Shown here piece by piece: positions 17,901 to 24,291 of a stretch of DNA of 33,035 bases (position 1 is its first letter; each line of letters starts with the position of its first letter). This DNA is from a virus: positions 1-33,035 of IMG/VR virus record IMGVR_UViG_3300043470_001186. One strand, written 5' to 3'. The notes below the pieces were generated by a model that did no database searches, was not told the DNA's origin, and saw nothing but the letters and a program-made list of their open reading frames with translations. Made by a program: the position numbers and the translations under genes.

Positions 17901-19307
17901 ATTATGCTGCGGAATAATATACGTTGCGCCTAACGTAACTCCCGGAGAAGTTAGCGTAACTGCTGCTCCAGCCAGAGTGGAATCAGTTGTAACAGTTAAT
18001 GTAGTCGTAGTGATTGATTTTACGTAGTAGTTTGTACCAGCAGTTAATCCAGCAACTGTTACTGTGAATCGAATAATCTGACCAACAACTAGATTGTGTC
18101 CCCCAGCAATAGTCAATGTACTGGATGACGCCGTACCAGTAAATGCTAAAGGTGTCTCATCTTTAGTTACTAGTACGTTTCGCACATCAATGTCTTGAAA
18201 GAAATAGTCTTGTGCTTGATCAATCTTCAAACAAAATCCAGTAGCACCGTCACGTGTTAGGATGTAGTTGTCTGGGTTTTTGGCTGTGTTTGAAAATACG
18301 TTGTAGGTAATACCACCTACTAACTTAGTTCCTGAAGTAATACGCTGGGTATCTCCAGTGTTGTAATTCCATTCACCAAAACCAGAAGCTGTACTAGATG
18401 CAATAGCTCCGTTGTTTAATACGTTTGCTCCATCTGCTCTGACAACGAATGTTCCTCCGGTTCCACCAGTAGGTGTTATTGCTGTTCCACCAATTGATGC
18501 AGAAATTTGAAATCCAGTGCTGACTAGTCCTGTAGAAATAACATAATACGTTGTGCCAGCAACTATGTTTGTAACCGTAGATGTACTGAATACAACTGGT
18601 TGATTAGCGATAAAACGACTAGATGCGGGAGTGACATATGCAATTGTTGCTGTGCCTAAAGTGACTGTAGCACTTACAAAAACAGTAGGAACAGAACCAA
18701 AACTCGTAGTGTCAATAGCCGACTTATTAGTATTGCTAAGTGCCCTGACAATAATAGACGTTGCTGTTGCAATCGGAGAATACGGAGAGATATTTACGAG
18801 TTGTGGTATTGATTCACCCTCAACTACATTGTCATTCATGCGCACACGGAATAATGCTTGTGATCCACCAGCAACACCATAGATATACTGACCAAACGAA
18901 ACCATCCGTACATTTTCACTATTGCTAAAAGCAAACGACGTGCCAGTAGTACGATCTAAAATTTCAACAGGTTGATTATTAGATGTTCCGTATGTTGTTG
19001 TGTCCCAGTAATACAATTTGCTATTACAAGTAAAAACAATTTTGCTCTGCTGGCCATTATCTTTTAGCGCAACAGTTTCCCAAATTGGCTGAGGTAACGC
19101 AAAATTAGGACTACCAGTAGTTGAGTGCCAACACGTATTCCACCCATTACGTGGCTGTAATGTGTTGCCATAGATTTGTAAGTTATCTAGCTTTTGAAAG
19201 TAGCCTTCTTGTAATTTATTTGGAGAGTTATATGTATCAAGCCCAGTAAATTTTGCATCACCTAAAGTAAATGCTTGCTGGTTATTTGTTACCATTCGTG
19301 TAGGCAT
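14973..19307 (-). CDS. Large tail protein, nozzle/stabilisation-type beta-propeller with inserted beta modules (1444 aa)
   Basis: The N-terminus (GLDTYNSPNKLQEGYFQKLD, then GNTLQPRNGW, about residues 23-56) and the C-terminal half (STYNQRLFVSKKNAIYAS; FASQGFLQQGTAGLVAKRGY; RTYVYDHRNQGWFTWI) resemble podovirus tail nozzle or DNA-stabilisation proteins such as P22 gp10 and T7 gp12, which are beta-propellers below the portal. Between them lie four copies of one beta module at about residues 215-287, 386-464, 633-713 and 840-920. These make the protein far longer than gp10 (about 470 residues) or gp12 (about 800). The start shares a base with the previous stop (TAATG) and has an AAGGAG site at 19316-19321. 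It should sit at the head-tail exit and hold packaged DNA. The structural class is an inference from motif style, not an alignment. Confidence 0.65.
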   Translation of the reverse strand: MPTRMVTNNQQAFTLGDAKFTGLDTYNSPNKLQEGYFQKLDNLQIYGNTLQPRNGWNTCWHSTTGSPNFALPQPIWETVALKDNGQQSKIVFTCNSKLYYWDTTTYGTSNNQPVEILDRTTGTSFAFSNSENVRMVSFGQYIYGVAGGSQALFRVRMNDNVVEGESIPQLVNISPYSPIATATSIIVRALSNTNKSAIDTTSFGSVPTVFVSATVTLGTATIAYVTPASSRFIANQPVVFSTSTVTNIVAGTTYYVISTGLVSTGFQISASIGGTAITPTGGTGGTFVVRADGANVLNNGAIASSTASGFGEWNYNTGDTQRITSGTKLVGGITYNVFSNTAKNPDNYILTRDGATGFCLKIDQAQDYFFQDIDVRNVLVTKDETPLAFTGTASSSTLTIAGGHNLVVGQIIRFTVTVAGLTAGTNYYVKSITTTTLTVTTDSTLAGAAVTLTSPGVTLGATYIIPQHNAGLYALTFYAYNQDDLTNFVSQNNIDVTVQGYWKTASSAFSSSNEIAGAVLQTTVEIAAGQSSADWQKIQIIVDFRLFDKILTGLKFRVQAAFNRGGDSFVYLDDFTCHPVNSRFQLSDTQDDPKGLVKINTNQANNTFINEALPTNPFVDYVQNEYVKINITPTVEFTASINNAAITTSAPHGLNVGNAVLFTTTVGGTSTSTTYYVKGISSPTQFVVTTDQTLIGNAFVFTANVAVTTNYYQATVDLRNVQSISVASAFSDKINQSVPPFSLGIRNGNSMYFTGQCTYDKDQGFLTWALFPITTSVRTQVAAVYIKNDFDLNGFYNNEWVISFGDVVRQGSLTPDSIYTYTFSLWRPYALPTTTATPSWASVNFTASLSGTLLTTSTAHNLGVGSLLTFTGTTGGVSTTTTYYVKTVPSTTTFTITTDSSLIGTTFQFSAAVTLGANQFTPTPEVPSGNGFETVPSKLSNEVTVTSAINSVTLSIPYTCTQLKNGLTGSNPIYKYCLIYRNNARSGGVQPKLIGFIDLDTGSVYSSGSVWKGLTTSSSGVSTNLTITDQVEDSSLFFDNGPGTLGYRLRTGKDQFPVGADVVSTYNQRLFVSKKNAIYASWLLNPGNEYGVYTTLLPDVTDPEVAIKGTQFSISNKTDEEQIQAMIAVQGDGLMRDNSTTAAMVIMRERSTYLLTGDSPHNFASQGFLQQGTAGLVAKRGYATVMNRLVYLTASGLMELQSTVLTPKSIALEGVLNINSQNFTTQSNNYISPTLYSKVVVASQDRRIIMLAPTQTDNTTTANSRTYVYDHRNQGWFTWINPVGFTSLVVLEAADDTQELYAGGRDGKLYKLESWSDNVYASTANTTRASTPISWEINTRQYGQTFAEGAMYYSANKLHSLLLHIDNQATTEMYINWSITSIKGYSTSGIYAWHPSTNEVVSLRSISRTADAQAFNINLTGSTSHPWRMFALHATTTEGNTPRT
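16550..16790 (-). repeat. Beta module copy D (nozzle-like protein residues about 840-920)
   Basis: The copy reads FTASLSGTLLTTSTAHNLGV, GSLLTFTGTTGGVSTTTTYY and FTITTDSSLIGTTFQFSAAV. It is the closest partner of copy C. Confidence 0.75.
17170..17410 (-). repeat. Beta module copy C (nozzle-like protein residues about 633-713)
   Basis: The copy reads FTASINNAAITTSAPHGLNV, GNAVLFTTTVGGTSTSTTYY and FVVTTDQTLIGNAFVFTANV. It is close to copy D along its whole length in protein and visibly similar in DNA. Confidence 0.75.
17917..18152 (-). repeat. Beta module copy B (nozzle-like protein residues about 386-464)
   Basis: The copy reads GGHNLVVGQIIRFT, then GTNYYVKSITTTTLTVTTDS and ends near VTLGATYI. 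It shares with copies C and D the frame H-N/G-L-x2-G-x4-F, then YYVK, then TTD and a final beta strand. Confidence 0.7.
18447..18665 (-). repeat. Beta module copy A (nozzle-like protein residues 215-287)
   Basis: Key residues are VTLGTATIAY at the start, NQPVVFSTSTVTNIVAGTTYYV in the middle and TGFQIS...TPTGGTGGTF at the end. It is nearly the same as the module in the second adaptor gene and is also similar to it at DNA level. The style recalls domains often annotated in phage tail proteins as E1 FCCH-like. Confidence 0.7.
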
Positions 19308-19561
19308 TACGTTTGCTCCTTAGTCCACGTTGATCCTAACGTACCGGGGCGCGACCAAGGATCAGTAGATGTACCTGTTCTAGTATACGTGGAAGTTACT
19401 GTTTCAGATTGCGCCCATGCATTACTAAGCGTTCCATCTTGAGTATAGGTAGATGTGACTGTGCCGGGTCGTGTCCATAACTCAGGAGCAGGTGGAGCAG
19501 TCCCACCAGCGTTATAGCCGGTAAACCACCAAAATATACGTGACCTGTATCCAGCTGCCAT
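19307..19561 (-). CDS. Small Thr/Ser/Trp repeat protein (84 aa)
   Basis: No family is recognised. After a short hydrophobic N-terminus (SRIFWWFTGYNAGG, residues 7-20) there are three tandem units of about 20 residues: LWTRPGTVTSTYTQDG, AWAQSETVTSTYTRTG and PWSRPGTLGSTWTKEQ. Each has the frame W-T/A/S-R/Q-P/S-G/E-T-V/L-x-S-T-Y/W-T, which suggests stacked beta turns. The gene is held between two TAATG junctions, with the 488-residue protein before and the nozzle-like protein after, and has an AGGAG site upstream. It is almost certainly translated with them. A minor virion or fibre-linker role fits the neighbourhood but is not shown by sequence. Confidence 0.62.
   Translation of the reverse strand: MAAGYRSRIFWWFTGYNAGGTAPPAPELWTRPGTVTSTYTQDGTLSNAWAQSETVTSTYTRTGTSTDPWSRPGTLGSTWTKEQT
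19316..19321 (-). promoter_or_regulatory. Ribosome binding site AAGGAG for the nozzle-like gene
   Basis: AAGGAG lies 8 bases before the ATG at 19307, inside the end of the 84-residue gene. It supports independent initiation as well as coupling by the TAATG overlap. Confidence 0.7.
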
Positions 19562-21027
19562 TATGCTGGATCAACTCCTGTTACAGGTACAGCAGAGCCG
19601 CTAGATGCAACCGCCGCCGACCAAGCAATAGCACCATCTGTTGCGTTGTACACATTCAACGTACTTCCGACAATCTCTGACTTATTACGGAGTGCGTAGA
19701 GTGCTTCTTTAACTAAACGTCCAGTGTTAGAACCACCAGCAAGATTACGATTGAGCAATGTATCGCCTATCGATTCAATGTATGGGCTACCTGTCATTAA
19801 ATTAGTATCACTAACAATTTGTTGGCTATTTAAACCTGATTGATATAACCAGTAACCTGCTGTACTACTAGCAAACAGAGACGGGTCAACTGTCCACGTT
19901 GCAGTTGCAATTTCAGTAGCAGCATCTGTGGCTAGAGCATTTGCATCAATAGCGTTAGCACTAAAGTCAGCCGATGTTATTACCCCTGCCTGAAGTTCAT
20001 GAATATCAGCCGCAATATGGTTTGACCCAGTTACTGCACAGGTAGATTGCGAGGTCGTTGAGCGCAACACTCTTTGACCAAACGAATTGTTGACTGTATA
20101 TGATGCAAGTAATGCATCCCATACAGCAGATGCAGTTTGTGCGGAATTAAGAGGGGCCGTATAGGTAAACGTAGGCATTGCATTTTTAAGATACGTACCA
20201 GCTTGCCCGGCAGTGCTAAATCCAGATACATCTGTCTGCCATATTTGTGTTACTGTTGGCGGGGCAGTATACGTAAATGAAGCCATACGTGTAGTAATTG
20301 CAGCATCAAGTTTATTTTGATACGTACCTGCTTGTCCTGCAGTTGTATATCCCGAAACGTCCGTAGCCCAAATTTGTGCAGCAGTAGGAGGCGCAACAGA
20401 TAATGAGTAACCCGTTTTGTCACTTACGGTGCCAGCGGTTACAGCACCACTACCATTTATAGCAAGCAAGTTAAAGTTTGTTGGGAATGTTTGTGTAAGG
20501 CTATATCCAGTTTTGTCATTGTTAGTAGCAACAGTAACTTGACCAGATGCGTTACCTGTAGATAATGCGCCTGATGTACCTTGAGCCACATTTGGCAGAG
20601 CCGTTAACCCAAAACGGACTGTATCCATCAGGTCTACAGCGACAAGTTGATACTCAACAAATACAGGTGCTACGCCGGTACATTGAATACTAATTAGCAA
20701 CTGCGTTGAGTTTGCAACGGCAAATCTTGCGTCCGCAATTTGTATTTCGTACACACCCGGAAAGTTTGTAGCATCGACTTCACGGAACCTACACTTACTA
20801 GCCGTAGGCGCTGCAAACGTGCCTAGTGTAGTAATGGTTTCAACGTTAGTGGCTGCGCTCGTGTATGTTGTTGCTGTAGCTTCAAGGTCAGCAATAGTCG
20901 AGATGATTAACCCACTAGACGTGCTGGTAAGTGCTGTTTTACCAGCGCCAGTAGTTGACGCTGAGTCTTGTAGGAACACACGTATGATATTGCTAGTGGC
21001 TCCACGTTTAAGTATCTCTTTTGGCAT
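19561..21027 (-). CDS. Phage appendage/tail-fibre type structural protein (488 aa)
   Basis: The N-terminal 140 residues have the layout VFLQDSASTTGAGKTALTST, VDATNFPGVYEIQIADARF and VDLMDTVRFGLTALPN, a pattern I know from many uncharacterised phage structural proteins. Low-complexity beta repeats follow: DKTGYSL occurs twice, and a unit of about 42 residues (PPTAAQIWATDVSGYTTAGQAGTY, then PPTVTQIWQTDVSGFSTAGQAGTY) occurs twice. The C-terminus (LNVYNATDGAIAWSAAVAS) looks like a beta capping domain. An AGAGGT site precedes the ATG, one base after the previous stop, and its own stop shares a base with the next start. I infer a surface-exposed virion protein, possibly for host contact. No enzymatic motif is seen. 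Confidence 0.62.
   Translation of the reverse strand: MPKEILKRGATSNIIRVFLQDSASTTGAGKTALTSTSSGLIISTIADLEATATTYTSAATNVETITTLGTFAAPTASKCRFREVDATNFPGVYEIQIADARFAVANSTQLLISIQCTGVAPVFVEYQLVAVDLMDTVRFGLTALPNVAQGTSGALSTGNASGQVTVATNNDKTGYSLTQTFPTNFNLLAINGSGAVTAGTVSDKTGYSLSVAPPTAAQIWATDVSGYTTAGQAGTYQNKLDAAITTRMASFTYTAPPTVTQIWQTDVSGFSTAGQAGTYLKNAMPTFTYTAPLNSAQTASAVWDALLASYTVNNSFGQRVLRSTTSQSTCAVTGSNHIAADIHELQAGVITSADFSANAIDANALATDAATEIATATWTVDPSLFASSTAGYWLYQSGLNSQQIVSDTNLMTGSPYIESIGDTLLNRNLAGGSNTGRLVKEALYALRNKSEIVGSTLNVYNATDGAIAWSAAVASSGSAVPVTGVDPA
20150..20400 (-). repeat. Two tandem repeat units inside the 488-residue protein
   Basis: Two adjacent copies encode TAxQIW-T-DVSGY/F-TAGQAGTY. The DNA strings for AGQAGTY (near 20190-20215 and 20318-20343 on the plus strand) lie about 128 bases apart and are visibly similar. 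Unit edges are approximate. Confidence 0.6.
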
Positions 21028-21028
21028 A

Positions 21029-22144
21029 CTAACCTCTCATTCCACCAGACATACCGGGATGTACTACTATTCCACCTGCACCACCTGTAGCGGTAGCAGC
21101 ACTTATAATTAATTTCCAACAAAGCCCTTGTGTGTCCGTATCTGTCCACGCTCCTGCATTGGTGCGTTCTGTACGCATATATGTTCCACTTCCAACAAAT
21201 GCTGCAACGTGTGCAGCACTAGGATAAGTAATACGTTGCATTGACATTGCACCTAGTGTGGCAGAGGTTGCCTCTATAGTTATCCGATATGTATCTCCGG
21301 GTATGAGATTACTAAGCGTAGTAGTGTTAAAGTAAACGGTGCGTAGACTGTTAACGTTATTCCCACCATAAATGTCTAGGCTATTGTAAGACGTAGTCTG
21401 CAACACATTGTTTGCTGAGTCATACAACTTCATGTTGAATGTAGCAGCCGAGTTTGTCGGACCCAACACGCCTTGTATGCCTAGCACATTAAAATTCGTA
21501 GTCCACCCAGATGGCACTACAAACTTCATCCCAATTTCATCTGGTGTAGCAGCCGAGTTAAATGACGCAATACTACCAGAGCCATAAAACGCATTGCCGT
21601 AATATTGAGTGCTACTTTTTGCCCAATGCATTGGTGTCGATGGGTTATTAGTATCAGTTTGTACTCCACCTACTACAGCCCTCATAGTTGGAAACGTATT
21701 TGCTATTTGCCCTACGTTAGTATTAATAGTTGAAATCTGTAAGTTATTGGTTGCGTCCCACGTACCAGATTGGCAATAAACGACGATAGCGTAAAACTGC
21801 CCTCTAGTGACAGATGCAGTACCGTTAGCAGTAATACTTAAAGTGACGGCTGTAAAGTTAGGGAAGTTTGTAGCATTCGCAGTGTAATCTGTATAGCCCA
21901 ACCACGTTCCAGAAATTGCACCGCTTGACGTGACCGTTTGGATGCCTACACGAGCCGTGCCGGGCGTAGCATTTGTTCCTCTAGCATCAAAGTAAAAACC
22001 AACATCTGTTATAGTGTCAGCACTTTCCGCTTGACGTATAAATGCCACATAGTCACCAATAGCACGAATCTGACGGTTGCCAGCATTGCCACTAGACGTA
22101 GACTGTGGGAAGTTATACGGAAAAACAAAGTCTGTTCTAGCCAC
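21029..22144 (-). CDS. Virion structural protein, beta-rich, unknown (371 aa)
   Basis: No family is recognised. The protein is rich in Thr, Ser, Asn and Gly with alternating hydrophobic residues, as in jelly-roll or beta-sandwich virion proteins. It shows two similar halves in style: ITDVGFYFDARGTNATPGTA with VTRGQFYAIVVYCQSG, and FNVLGIQGVLGPTNSAATFN with LIPGDTYRITIEATS. This suggests two beta-sandwich domains. The C-terminus is Gly/Met-rich (HPGMSGGMRG). The start is GTG at 22144, 8 bases inside the preceding small gene, with only a weak ribosome site. It lies with the appendage genes, so a head or tail surface role is likely but unproved. Confidence 0.55.
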   Translation of the reverse strand: MARTDFVFPYNFPQSTSSGNAGNRQIRAIGDYVAFIRQAESADTITDVGFYFDARGTNATPGTARVGIQTVTSSGAISGTWLGYTDYTANATNFPNFTAVTLSITANGTASVTRGQFYAIVVYCQSGTWDATNNLQISTINTNVGQIANTFPTMRAVVGGVQTDTNNPSTPMHWAKSSTQYYGNAFYGSGSIASFNSAATPDEIGMKFVVPSGWTTNFNVLGIQGVLGPTNSAATFNMKLYDSANNVLQTTSYNSLDIYGGNNVNSLRTVYFNTTTLSNLIPGDTYRITIEATSATLGAMSMQRITYPSAAHVAAFVGSGTYMRTERTNAGAWTDTDTQGLCWKLIISAATATGGAGGIVVHPGMSGGMRG

Positions 22145-22397
22145 GTTTTTCTATCCATATATTTGCCGGGGCAGTTGTGTCAATAATAGCCTCTACAGGA
22201 ACAATGCCACTAGATAAATACGCATCAACTATTAATGCTCTCAGCATTGGAATTGTGTAGTTGTTGTAACAAGTATTAATTTCATCTTGCCACTCCTGTG
22301 TAGTGCGTGTAATAGCCGGACCGGCATCAAATTCAAACGTTAATGTGCCGTCTTGGTTGTCTGTTACGTTTGTAATTTTTAATGTGTTTCGCATCAT
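22137..22397 (-). CDS. Small hypothetical protein (86 aa)
   Basis: No family is recognised. The N-terminal third forms a short beta unit (LKITNVTDNQDGTLTFEFD). A helical part follows (TTQEWQDEINTCYNNYTIPM), and the C-terminus is hydrophobic but not a membrane segment. The start overlaps the holin-like stop as ATGA with AGGTGA just upstream; a second ATG follows directly. Its end overlaps the next gene by 8 bases. Conserved spacing on both sides makes it a likely real gene, though its role is open. Confidence 0.55.
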   Translation of the reverse strand: MMRNTLKITNVTDNQDGTLTFEFDAGPAITRTTQEWQDEINTCYNNYTIPMLRALIVDAYLSSGIVPVEAIIDTTAPANIWIEKRG

Positions 22398-22678
22398 TCA
22401 CCTAACTTTAATAGTTTTTTTTCAACAAAAGAATTAAAAGCTTGAACAGTACGTAACCCTAATGTGCCAAGTAAAAAAGAAAGGCCAAGCATTTCTACTG
22501 GTTTAGTCCAACCAATTTGCTCGGCTACCAACGGCGTTAAGTACACAGCAGAAACAGTTCCAGTAAACACAGTTATAACGCCTTGCATAACAGTCCTCAC
22601 TTTTTTCCAATCAGTTCCAGTAATTGCTCCAGCTAGTGCTGCTAATAGTTGATTGAAGTCAATGTTGTACTTGTCCAT
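22394..22678 (-). CDS. Holin-like membrane protein (94 aa)
   Basis: A start at 22678 gives a 94-residue product, 5 bases after the adaptor stop, with an AGGAAAG site. A longer in-frame start at 22789 would add 37 residues overlapping the adaptor gene without a better ribosome site, so I reject it. The product has a hydrophobic helix near residues 32-50 (VITVFTGTVSAVYLTPLV), a second at about 63-79 (MLGLSFLLGTLGLRTVQ) and a basic tail (VEKKLLKLGE). Size and layout fit phage holins, which open the inner membrane for lysis on schedule. The gene lies inside the structural cluster, 22 kb from the endolysin. A virion membrane protein is the alternative. Confidence 0.6.
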   Translation of the reverse strand: MDKYNIDFNQLLAALAGAITGTDWKKVRTVMQGVITVFTGTVSAVYLTPLVAEQIGWTKPVEMLGLSFLLGTLGLRTVQAFNSFVEKKLLKLGE

Positions 22679-22683
22679 TGTAA

Positions 22684-23634
22684 TTACTTTCCTGATTGTG
22701 CTACAGGAGGGATTGAAAATAATCCACCCGGCGCTTTGTAGCTTGCATCCAATGCTGCCCATAGTGTCATGCGCGTAAGATCGTACCAATCTTTCCAGAA
22801 TGCGCGACCAATCAACGATGGGTCATCGTAGTTTTTCAATGCAATTTTAGATGCTGCATAAGCTGGCAATGCTTTTAACAGTGTGTCATCAGGAAGAAAT
22901 GAAAATGTATTAGTGTCAGTTGGTGTTGCTTCTACTGAGAACGTACCTGCTGTACCACCTGTTGGAGTCAATACTGCTCCAGCAACAGATGTAGATATCT
23001 GAAATCCAGTAGGAGATAACCCTGTTGCAATAACGTAATACGTAGTACCAGCAACAATGTTTGTTACTGTAGATGTCCTAAACACTACGGCTTGGTTCAC
23101 AGCAAACGTGTTTGTTGCAGTTATTGTTGCCGTGCCAAGAGCAACAGTAGCAAGCACGTAACCTGTTATTCCGGTATAAGCTAGAGGAGTTGGAGTTGTC
23201 GCTCCAGTTACGGTTAGTGTTACAGCAGTTGTAGGAGTTGGATATAAACCAATATTGTAAACACCACTACGATACCAATTAGTAGGTACTCCAGTAGTTG
23301 CAGTGTATGACTGATCGTAAGCGTGAAGCTCCATTTCTCCACAGTGAGTTAATCGAGCAGCAGCTGTTGACACAGTAAATGGATACCACATAATAGTACC
23401 TAACGTACTATTTAAACGGCTTGTCGTACTGCTGACAGTAATGTTTCCTTCAATGAGGATACACGTGCGCGACATTTCAAGTGCGCCTTCATTTAGGTAA
23501 TTAAGCAAAGCAACATCAGACAATGCTTCAGCTGCACCACCAACACCAGAAGCTAATTCGGCAACTACTGATGTATTTGTTTCATTTAAAAGTCGCAGGG
23601 TTTCTGTTCGTAATGCAGTAAAACCTAATGCCAT
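22684..23634 (-). CDS. Second head-tail adaptor protein with inserted beta module (316 aa)
   Basis: Its flanks match the neighbouring 215-residue protein in layout: NIGLYPTPTTAVTLTVTGAT against EIAIYPTPSAAVTNGVMVEG, and a helical C-terminus with DDPSLIGRAFWKDWYDL against MDPNGMQIFKAQYMDRL. These features fit P22 gp4-type adaptors that bind below the portal ring. Between the two halves lies an extra beta module at about residues 164-232. The start shares a base with the previous stop (TAATG), and GAGGAGGA gives a strong ribosome site. I infer a second adaptor or tail-completion ring. The match between the two neighbours is seen directly; the gp4 assignment rests on motif style and gene order. 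Confidence 0.62.
   Translation of the reverse strand: MALGFTALRTETLRLLNETNTSVVAELASGVGGAAEALSDVALLNYLNEGALEMSRTCILIEGNITVSSTTSRLNSTLGTIMWYPFTVSTAAARLTHCGEMELHAYDQSYTATTGVPTNWYRSGVYNIGLYPTPTTAVTLTVTGATTPTPLAYTGITGYVLATVALGTATITATNTFAVNQAVVFRTSTVTNIVAGTTYYVIATGLSPTGFQISTSVAGAVLTPTGGTAGTFSVEATPTDTNTFSFLPDDTLLKALPAYAASKIALKNYDDPSLIGRAFWKDWYDLTRMTLWAALDASYKAPGGLFSIPPVAQSGK
22939..23145 (-). repeat. Beta module inserted in the second adaptor (residues about 164-232)
   Basis: The copy reads VALGTATITATNTFAVNQAV, then TSTVTNIVAGTTYYVIATGL and ends TPTGGTAGTF. About three quarters of its residues match copy A in the nozzle-like protein, and the DNA is also clearly similar, which points to copying between the two genes. 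Confidence 0.75.
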
Positions 23635-24281
23635 TAGACTGTCCTCCTCATATACATTGCTGCATATGATTCTACTTGCCCAAGGCGATCCATGTATTGA
23701 GCTTTAAAAATCTGCATGCCATTAGGATCCATCATTTGCATGGCACGGTCAGCAAGAACACCATAGATAAGACAGTCGTGAGCCACAACAGGTAACGGAC
23801 ATTCCGTTGCGTCAGTATTGACAATAGGATTTCCATTGACATCATAGGCCCAGTATTCACCGGGGATTGCATACCCTTCAACCATAACTCCGTTTGTAAC
23901 TGCAGCAGATGGAGTTGGGTAAATTGCAATTTCATTCATACCCCTAATGCCAACTGCTTCAGCCCATGCTTGTGCTGGCTTATTGGCTAATGCTACTAGC
24001 ATTTGGTCTCCATAGTTGTACATGCGAGGCTGCACATAATCACCATTAGAGTCAAGAAACCTAGTAGCTCGAATCTTATAAATATCAGGTGTAGCATAAA
24101 TTGTTTGTCCTGCTACAAGACTTAAATACCGACGACCAACCAAACAGTCAGTATTTCTGGCTATCTGGTTGGCCGACTCTTTAATAATGTAATCTAGGCC
24201 AAACGGATCTCGATCAGCATCTGTGCCGAAATAATTCCGACCCAGCATTCTTACTCGTTGTTTAATTTGACCTAGATTCAT
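23634..24281 (-). CDS. Head-tail adaptor / head-completion protein, gp4-like (215 aa)
   Basis: The protein begins with a helical segment (LGQIKQRVRMLGRN, then LDYIIKESANQIARNTDCL), has a central beta part with the motif EIAIYPTPS near residues 116-124, and ends in helices (DCLIYGVLADRAMQMMDPNG). This arrangement is common in podovirus adaptor proteins, which extend the portal and join it to the tail. It lies two genes after the capsid gene, as expected for this role. AAGGTG precedes the ATG after a 10-base gap. There is no signal peptide or enzyme motif. The adaptor role is inferred from order and layout. Confidence 0.62.
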   Translation of the reverse strand: MNLGQIKQRVRMLGRNYFGTDADRDPFGLDYIIKESANQIARNTDCLVGRRYLSLVAGQTIYATPDIYKIRATRFLDSNGDYVQPRMYNYGDQMLVALANKPAQAWAEAVGIRGMNEIAIYPTPSAAVTNGVMVEGYAIPGEYWAYDVNGNPIVNTDATECPLPVVAHDCLIYGVLADRAMQMMDPNGMQIFKAQYMDRLGQVESYAAMYMRRTV

Positions 24282-24291
24282 TATTTACACC

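Noticed and set aside
19561-22144. Diversity-generating retroelement target in the appendage proteins
   Set aside because: No reverse transcriptase, template repeat or C-type lectin-like C-terminal motif is visible in the window. The internal repeats are tandem units, not a template-variable pair.
22394-22789. Longer 131-residue form of the holin-like protein
   Set aside because: The extra 37 residues overlap the adaptor gene by about 100 bases, while the start at 22678 has a good AGGAAAG site and fits the gap after the adaptor stop.
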